From: an uncultured Rhodospirillaceae bacterium
GTDB taxonomy: Bacteria > Pseudomonadota > Alphaproteobacteria > Rhodospirillales > Magnetospirillaceae
Assembly (NCBI GenBank): GCA_903901915.1
Contig: CAIUSV010000092.1
Location: 1 to 40,585 of the forward strand
Length of the DNA stretch: 40,585 bases
Direction of reading: 5' to 3'
The notes beneath the pieces were generated by a model. That model did no database searches. It had not been told where the DNA came from and saw only the letters and a program-made list of their open reading frames with translations. Shown one piece after another: positions 35,363 to 40,585 of the stretch. Every line of letters begins with the position of its first letter. The first letter of the stretch is position 1. The translations under genes and the position numbers were made by a program.

Positions 35363-38300
35363 ATGGATGAGGTCGTCGCCTTCGCCCTTCGCCAACGTGT
35401 ACTGATGGTTGTGCTGCTGGCGGTCATGATCCTGGCGGGAACCGTCGGGTTTCTTCACCTCAATATCGAGGCATATCCCGACCCGGTGCCGCCGATGGTC
35501 GATATCATCACCCAGGATTCCGGCCAGTCCGCCGAAGAGATCGAACGCTATATCTCGATCCCCATCGAAATTCAGATGGCGGGCATCCCCCATGTGGCAT
35601 CGATCCGCACCATCTCGCTGTTCGGGTTGTCGGACGTAAAGGTCCAGTTCACCTATGATCTCACCTACCGCGAGGCCGAACAGTGGGTGATCAACCGCCT
35701 GGGCCAGATGCCGCCGCTTCCCGGCGGCTCGCAGCCGCAGCTTTCTCCCACCAGCCCCATCGGCGAGGTATTCCGCTATCGCGTCGTCGGTCCGCCCGGC
35801 TATTCGATTGCCGATCTCAAGACCATCCAGGATTGGATCCTACAGCGCCGCTTCAAGGCGGTGCCTGGGGTAATCGACGTCAACGGCTGGGGCGGAAAAT
35901 CCAAGACCTTCGACGTCACCGTCGATCAGTCGCGGTTGGCCGCTTACGGACTGACCCTGCCCCAGGTGTTGCAGTCCATCAATAACGCCAACATCAACGT
36001 CGGCGGCCAGACGATCAATATCGGCCAGCAATCGGCGGTGGTGCGAGGAATCGGCCTTATCCACGGCATCGATGACATCCGGCGAACCGTGCTTGGCGCC
36101 ACCAACGGATCGCCCATCCTGCTGGGGGACGTGGCGTCGGTGACGGTGGGCAACAAGCCCCGGCTGGGAATCGCCGGACAGGATGGCGACGACGATATCG
36201 TCGAAGGCATCGTGCTGATGCACCGGGGAGAGAAAAGCGCCCCCACCATCGCCGCCGTAACCGCGGAGGTGGCGAAAATCAACGCCTCCGATCTGTTGCC
36301 GCCAGGTGTAAGGATCGAGCGGATCTACGACCGCAGCGACCTGATCCGCGTCACCACCAGAACCGTGATGGAAAACATGGGGGTCGGCATCGTGCTGATT
36401 TTTCTGGTGCAGTGGCTGTTCCTGGGCAATCTGCGTAGCGCCCTGATCGTCAGCGCCACCATTCCCTTCGCCCTGTTCTTCGCCGTACTGATCATGCTGG
36501 TGCGGGGCGACTCGGCCAATCTGCTGTCGGTCGGCGCGGTGGATTTCGGGCTGGTGGTGGATGCCAGCGTGATCATGGTGGAAAACATCTTCCGCCACCT
36601 GACCGAGGCGCCCAAGCCACTGGAACGCCCTCAGCCCCGCGATACCAAGGCGCGGCTGCTCGGGCATCTCGGCACCATCTATTCCTCGTCCATGGAGGTC
36701 AACCGGGCAATCTTCTTTTCGGCGGCCATCATCATCGCCGGATTTCTGCCGCTGTTCACCCTGTCGGGGGTCGAAGGCCACATCTTCGGCCCCATGGCTC
36801 AGACCTACGCCTACGCCATCCTCGGCGGCCTGATCGCCACCTTCACCATTTCGCCGGCGCTCGGCGCCCTGTTGTTCGCCTCCGGCACCGCCACCGAACA
36901 CGAGACTATCGTGGTGCGCGTCATGCGCCGCTTCTACCGGCGGCTTCTACGCTTTGCCCTAGCCAACCGCATTCTCACCCTGGGCGGGGCCGGACTGCTG
37001 ACGGCATTGGCGTTAGTGGCCGTCAATCTCCTCGGGCTGGAGTTCCTGCCCCATCTGGAGGAGGGCAACATGTGGATCAGGGCCGCCCTTCCCGACTCGA
37101 TCTCGCTGGAAACCGGCAATCCGTCCGTCAATGCCATGCGGCGATACATCAAGTCCTTTCCCGAGGTGGAAACGGTGATCTCGCAGCACGGCCGCCCCGA
37201 CGACGGCACCGACGCCACCGGATTTTTCAACGCCGAGTTCTTCGTTCCGCTGAAACCCTTCGGCACCTGGCCCAAGGGAACCGACAAGGAAGCCCTGATC
37301 AAAGAAATGTCTGACGGACTGGCCGATCGCTTTCCCGGCGTCCAGTTCAGCTTCTCGCAATACATCGAAGACAATGTCGAAGAGGCCGCCTCGGGGGTGA
37401 AAGGCCAAAACTCGGTCAAGCTGTTCGGCAATGATCTGCAAAGCCTGGAAACGGCCGCCAACCGCATCCGAGATGTCCTGGCCTCGGTCCCCGGGATCGC
37501 CAACGCCGAGGTCTCCAGCGCCCTGGGGCAGCCGACGGTCAGGATCGACATCGACCGCGCGCGCGCCGCCCGCTACGGCCTCAATCCCGGCGACATCAAC
37601 GCTACCGTTCAGGCCGCCATCGGCGGGCAGGCCGCCGGCAACCTCTATGAAGACAGCAGTGATCGCAATTTCCCCATCATGGTTCGCCTCGCCCCCGAAT
37701 ATCGCACCAGCCTGGACGCCATTCGCCACCTGACCATCGGCGCGCCGGCCCAGGGCGGCGGGATCATCCAGGTGCCGCTCGATGACGTGGCCGACGTCAA
37801 GTTGGTGAGCGGAGCGTCCTTCATCTATCGCGAAAACCAACAGCGCTATGTCCCGGTGAGGTTCAGCGTCCGCGGCCGCGACCTCGGCAGCGCCGTGCTC
37901 GAGGCCCGCGAGAAGATCGCCCGCGAGATCAAGATGCCGCCCGGCTACCGGCTGGAATGGGCCGGCGAATTCGGCGAGTTGCAAGACGCCATCAGCCGCC
38001 TGATCGTCGTGGTACCGCTGGGCCTCGCCCTGATCGCCCTGCTGCTCTACGTCAATTTCGGTACCCTGACCGACACCCTGCTGGGCGCCAGCGTCATGCC
38101 GCTGGCCCTGGTCGGCGGCATCTTCGCCCTGGCGGTAACCGGAACACCGTTCAGCGTATCGGCGGCCATCGGCTTCGTCGGCCTGTTCGGAACCTCGGTG
38201 ATGGGCGGCATCATCGTGCTGTCTTGCTACAACGATCTGATCGACCGGGGCGTGGAGCGCCGCCAGGCCATCCTGTCCGCCTGCGAAACACGTCTGCGCC

Positions 38301-38527
38301 CGGTGGCGATGACCTGCATCGTCGCCTGCGTCGGCCTGCTGCCCGCCGCCGTCTCCACCGGCATCGGCTCGCAGGTGCAAAAGCCGCTGGCGCTGGTGGT
38401 GGTGGGCGGCATCCTGCTGGCGCCGTTTCTCATCCTGATCGTCCTGCCGGTTCTGATCGACGCGTTCTCGCGTCGCCGCGAGAAGAGCGGCGATGTCGGC
38501 GCTGTTCACTCCTTGCCGGCGGAGTAA
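35363..38527 (+). CDS. HME-type RND efflux pump (CzcA/CusA family)
   Basis: A 1054-residue inner-membrane pump with the usual duplicated layout: helix 1 (LMVVLLAVMILAGTVGFL), a large periplasmic loop, helices 2-6, a second loop, and helices 8-12. The heavy-metal-efflux proton-relay motif is complete in helix 4, AVDFGLVVDASVIMVEN, with Asp394, Asp400 and Glu407 spaced as Asp402/Asp408/Glu415 of CzcA. Other marks are IEAYPDPVPPMVDIITQ, QLSPTSPIGEVFRY and GLEFLPHLEEGNMWIRAALP. These place it in the CzcA/CusA branch, normally for Zn, Co, Cd, Cu or Ag export. The actual substrate cannot be fixed from sequence, since no metal-binding partner gene accompanies it. The outer-membrane gene begins 6 bases downstream. 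Confidence 0.92.
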   Translation: MDEVVAFALRQRVLMVVLLAVMILAGTVGFLHLNIEAYPDPVPPMVDIITQDSGQSAEEIERYISIPIEIQMAGIPHVASIRTISLFGLSDVKVQFTYDLTYREAEQWVINRLGQMPPLPGGSQPQLSPTSPIGEVFRYRVVGPPGYSIADLKTIQDWILQRRFKAVPGVIDVNGWGGKSKTFDVTVDQSRLAAYGLTLPQVLQSINNANINVGGQTINIGQQSAVVRGIGLIHGIDDIRRTVLGATNGSPILLGDVASVTVGNKPRLGIAGQDGDDDIVEGIVLMHRGEKSAPTIAAVTAEVAKINASDLLPPGVRIERIYDRSDLIRVTTRTVMENMGVGIVLIFLVQWLFLGNLRSALIVSATIPFALFFAVLIMLVRGDSANLLSVGAVDFGLVVDASVIMVENIFRHLTEAPKPLERPQPRDTKARLLGHLGTIYSSSMEVNRAIFFSAAIIIAGFLPLFTLSGVEGHIFGPMAQTYAYAILGGLIATFTISPALGALLFASGTATEHETIVVRVMRRFYRRLLRFALANRILTLGGAGLLTALALVAVNLLGLEFLPHLEEGNMWIRAALPDSISLETGNPSVNAMRRYIKSFPEVETVISQHGRPDDGTDATGFFNAEFFVPLKPFGTWPKGTDKEALIKEMSDGLADRFPGVQFSFSQYIEDNVEEAASGVKGQNSVKLFGNDLQSLETAANRIRDVLASVPGIANAEVSSALGQPTVRIDIDRARAARYGLNPGDINATVQAAIGGQAAGNLYEDSSDRNFPIMVRLAPEYRTSLDAIRHLTIGAPAQGGGIIQVPLDDVADVKLVSGASFIYRENQQRYVPVRFSVRGRDLGSAVLEAREKIAREIKMPPGYRLEWAGEFGELQDAISRLIVVVPLGLALIALLLYVNFGTLTDTLLGASVMPLALVGGIFALAVTGTPFSVSAAIGFVGLFGTSVMGGIIVLSCYNDLIDRGVERRQAILSACETRLRPVAMTCIVACVGLLPAAVSTGIGSQVQKPLALVVVGGILLAPFLILIVLPVLIDAFSRRREKSGDVGAVHSLPAE

Positions 38528-38533
38528 CGTGGA

Positions 38534-40018
38534 ATGAAACGCCTCTTCCTTCCCTTGGCCCTGGCGCTGACAGCGGCCGGATGCGTTGGCCCCGATTTCA
38601 CGCCGCCGACTGCTCCGGGGATCGCGACCTACACCGCCGATCCGCTTCCCGAGACCACCGCGGCGGCCGACGTCTGGGGTGGCCAGATGCAGCGCATCGC
38701 CGCCGAACGCGACATTCCCGGCCAGTGGTGGAGCCTGTTCCACTCGCCCGCCATCAATGCCCTGATCGAACGGGCGCTCGTCGCCAACGCCGACCTCAAG
38801 GCCTCCCGGGCAGCCTTGCGCGTGGCCGATGAAAACGCCTTGGCCCAGGCAGGGGGCTGGTGGCCGACCCTGGCCGGCGGTTTCGGCGCCGCCCGCCAGA
38901 AGACCCTGGCTTCGGCCGGAACCAACTCGGCGGCGGGGGGACACAATTCGGTCTACAACCTCTACACCGCCCAGGTGGGAATATCGTACGCGCCCGACAT
39001 CTGGGGCGGCATATCGCGACAGGTGGAGAGCGCCGACGCCCAGGCCGAGGCCGCCCGCTTCCAGATGGAAGCGGCCGCCCTGACATTGACCACCAACGTC
39101 GCCCTCGCGGCGATTCAGGAGGCCAGCCTGCGCGGCCAGATCGAGGCGACCGGGGAAATCGTCGCCCTGGGCGAGCAATCGCTGGACATTCTGCGCAAAC
39201 GCTTCGCCCTGGGCCAAGTGGCCCGCGCCGACGTTCTTGCCCAGGAAGCAGCGGTGGCGCAACAGCGGCAGTCGCTGCCGGGTTTACATCGTCAGTTGGT
39301 GCAACAGCGGAACCTGTTGGCGGTGCTGTGCGGTACCCCTCCCAGCGAACCACCGGCCGAGACGTTCGAGTTGTCCGCCATCGACCTGCCCGAGGAATTG
39401 CCGGTCAGCCTGCCGTCGAGGCTGGTGGAACAGCGTCCCGATATCCGCGCCGCCGCCGCCAACCTTCACGCCGCCACCGCCCAGGTCGGGATCGCCATCG
39501 CCAATCGGTTGCCGCTGATCAACATCACCGCCGGCCAAGGGTCCTCCGCCGCCTTCACCGATGGCAAACTCGGGCTGTTCACGCCGGGCACCGGCTTCTG
39601 GGCGCTGAGCGGAAACCTGACCCAGACCCTGTTCGACGGCTTCAGTCTGATGCACCGCCAGCGCGCCGCCGAAGCGGGATTGGATCTGGCCGCCGCCCAG
39701 TACCGCAGCGTGGTCCTCGGCGCATTCCAGAACGTGGCCGACGTGCTGACCGCGCTACAGCGGGACGCCGAAACCCTGGCGGCAGCAGTCGAGGCCGAAC
39801 ACGCCGCGGCGGGCAACCTCACCATCACCCGACGGCAATTGGAACTGGGGGCCGTCGGAACGCTTACCCTGCTGAATGCCCAGCAAGCCGAATTGCAAGC
39901 CCGGCTTTCCGTGGTCCAGGCCCAAGCGGCACGATTCGCCGACAGCGTCGCCTTGTTCCAGGCGCTGGGTGGCGGCTGGTGGAATCGCCCCAAGCTCGCG
40001 GATGCCGAACAGCCCTAG
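38534..40018 (+). CDS. NodT-family outer membrane efflux lipoprotein
   Basis: A 494-residue TolC-like channel. The signal peptide MKRLFLPLALALTAAGCVGP has an AAGC lipobox, with Cys17 lipidated. Mature marks: GPDFTPPTAP, QWWSLFHSPAINALIERAL, NADLKASRAALRVADENAL, and the internal repeat LVEQRPDIRAAAANLHAATA with FDGFSLMHRQRAAEAGLDLA. This matches the NodT/OprM type that pairs with RND adaptors. It begins 6 bases after the pump gene and completes the tripartite exporter. The C-terminal LFQALGGGWW is the standard end. The next gene is 117 bases away with its own operator. Confidence 0.93.
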   Translation: MKRLFLPLALALTAAGCVGPDFTPPTAPGIATYTADPLPETTAAADVWGGQMQRIAAERDIPGQWWSLFHSPAINALIERALVANADLKASRAALRVADENALAQAGGWWPTLAGGFGAARQKTLASAGTNSAAGGHNSVYNLYTAQVGISYAPDIWGGISRQVESADAQAEAARFQMEAAALTLTTNVALAAIQEASLRGQIEATGEIVALGEQSLDILRKRFALGQVARADVLAQEAAVAQQRQSLPGLHRQLVQQRNLLAVLCGTPPSEPPAETFELSAIDLPEELPVSLPSRLVEQRPDIRAAAANLHAATAQVGIAIANRLPLINITAGQGSSAAFTDGKLGLFTPGTGFWALSGNLTQTLFDGFSLMHRQRAAEAGLDLAAAQYRSVVLGAFQNVADVLTALQRDAETLAAAVEAEHAAAGNLTITRRQLELGAVGTLTLLNAQQAELQARLSVVQAQAARFADSVALFQALGGGWWNRPKLADAEQP

Positions 40019-40053
40019 ACGCACCCGATCCCTTCCTGGCCAAAAGATGACCG

Positions 40054-40071
40054 CGAAAGGTGCCCGAAAGT
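40054..40071 (+). promoter_or_regulatory. direct-repeat operator C (last small gene)
   Basis: CGAAA-GGTGCC-CGAAAGT, 11-bp period, 64 bases before the ATG at 40136. A CAGAAT -10-like hexamer starts 16 bases after the second CGAAA begins, the same spacing as at site A. Confidence 0.5.
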
Positions 40072-40135
40072 TTCCCGGACCAGAATTGCCTCATGACGCC
40101 GCCAGTCACCGAGTCCATCACCGGAGGAAATCGTC

Positions 40136-40441
40136 ATGAATAGGTTGGTTATGGTCGCCTGTGGTGTGGCCCTCGTCTCCATCGCGACACCGGCGGGGGC
40201 CAGCCTGTCATGCCGGGACGAGGTCGCTGCCGTTCAAGCAAACTGGAATCCCAACCCTTATCCCGGCGCCAAGCCCTTTCAACCCCGGGCGAGAGGCGAA
40301 AAGGACCCCCATGAGGTCATGATTTCCAGCATGAGGCTGCAACTCAAAAAGGCGGACGAACTTTGCAAGGAGGGCAATGACGAAGAGGCATTGCTTGAGC
40401 TAAATCCGGTACGGACGTGGCTGGAGCGACACCAGAACTAA
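40136..40441 (+). CDS. small exported two-cysteine protein, second of a pair
   Basis: A 101-residue protein of unknown function. The signal peptide is MNRLVMVACGVALVSIATPA, cleaved near GAS. The mature protein has two cysteines, in LSCRDEVAAVQ and ELCKEGNDEEA, placed like those of the protein at 32087-32446. The C-terminal helix (MRLQLKKADELCKEGNDEEA then VRTWLERH) aligns with its counterpart in SM..L....LC..G...EA and R(S/T)WL. The middle differs: a Pro-rich NWNPNPYPGAKPFQP stretch. GGAGGA is 8 bases ahead of the ATG. It ends the RND locus and has its own copy of the direct-repeat operator, so it is probably co-regulated with the pump. The right IS copy sits 9 bases after the stop. Confidence 0.75.
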   Translation: MNRLVMVACGVALVSIATPAGASLSCRDEVAAVQANWNPNPYPGAKPFQPRARGEKDPHEVMISSMRLQLKKADELCKEGNDEEALLELNPVRTWLERHQN

Positions 40442-40444
40442 ACA

Positions 40445-40450
40445 GCTAGA
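40445..40450. other. IS target site NCTAGN (right)
   Basis: GCTAGA abuts the right IS end and fits the NCTAGN target of IS481. The partner copy would lie outside the window. Confidence 0.6.
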
Positions 40451-40585
40451 TGTGAAGTCTCAGGAGGTTGCCCACTCGATCTGAAGCGAGGAAGCTGAAG
40501 TTGCGAGACTTTGGCTATCCAGGGAGAGATCGAATGGGCATCCACCAGAATGCCGTTCTGACGCCGACCGGTCGAGAGATTCTGG
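40451..40585 (+). mobile_element. IS481-family element, right copy (partial, terminal 135 bp)
   Basis: This is the same IS end as at 1-135 in opposite orientation, starting TGTGAAGTCTCAGG. All 135 bases are identical to the left copy when reversed. The transposase reads out of the window on the plus strand. The element lies just after the last small gene and breaks nothing. Confidence 0.85.
40534..40585 (+). CDS. IS481-family transposase, N-terminal fragment
   Basis: The first 17 codons only, MGIHQNAVLTPTGREIL, identical to the left-hand fragment. GGGAGAG lies just ahead of the ATG. The gene is cut by the right edge of the window. Confidence 0.75.
   Translation, partial: MGIHQNAVLTPTGREIL

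Noticed and set aside
37013-39262. A 749-codon open frame on the minus strand across the RND pump and outer membrane factor
   Set aside because: Antisense shadow of the pump and NodT-type genes, with low-complexity composition and no recognisable motif.

Overview
The window looks like high-GC (roughly 65%) alphaproteobacterial chromosome, most likely a Rhodospirillales bacterium of the Magnetospirillum type. The reasons are codon usage, dense c-di-GMP and chemotaxis signalling genes, a TAXI-type binding protein, a TrpB2-type synthase and the yfgM-bamB-der order. The genus is an inference from protein character, not a database match. Both ends lie inside copies of the same IS481-family element: bases 1-135 and 40451-40585 are perfect inverted copies, and each transposase reads outward. 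The sequence may therefore be an assembly contig that ends at a repeat, or a segment bracketed by two inverted IS copies.

Left part (137-13390): a TAXI binding protein whose stop codon lies in the IS target site, a CHAP-domain exported protein, a LuxR-type regulator with a non-phosphorylatable receiver, an FAD-linked oxidase, a small coiled-coil membrane protein, pntA-pntB transhydrogenase, a two-gene signalling operon (CheY-like regulator plus receiver-PAS-PAS-GGDEF-EAL protein), a ROK sugar kinase and a periplasmic amino-acid-type binding protein.

Middle (13396-27322): a HAMP-SpoIIE phosphatase paired with that binding protein, a tiny HTH protein, glycerate 2-kinase, the operon yfgM-bamB-der, divergent argC with a gamma-carbonic anhydrase, a protein that looks like a catalytically dead GGDEF-EAL, an overlapping AsmA-family gene, trpB2 and tRNA-Lys(CTT). 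The tRNA has a clear promoter and terminator. It is followed by a lower-GC stretch with clustered TGGGTAA repeats that resembles the arm region of an old integration site.

Right part (27849-40450): a small lipoprotein, a chemotaxis receptor, and then the most interesting unit. A two-component system (histidine kinase and OmpR-type regulator) is headed by a small exported two-cysteine protein. It is divergent from an OprB-type porin, an RND adaptor, an HME-type RND pump and a NodT-type outer membrane factor. A second, related small exported two-cysteine protein closes the locus. Four 18-bp direct repeats (YGAAA-N6-YGAAAG type, 11-bp period) sit in front of the two-component operon, the porin, the adaptor and the last small gene. 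They are good candidates for operators of the linked regulator. The set reads as one regulated envelope efflux system with two related, undescribed periplasmic proteins.
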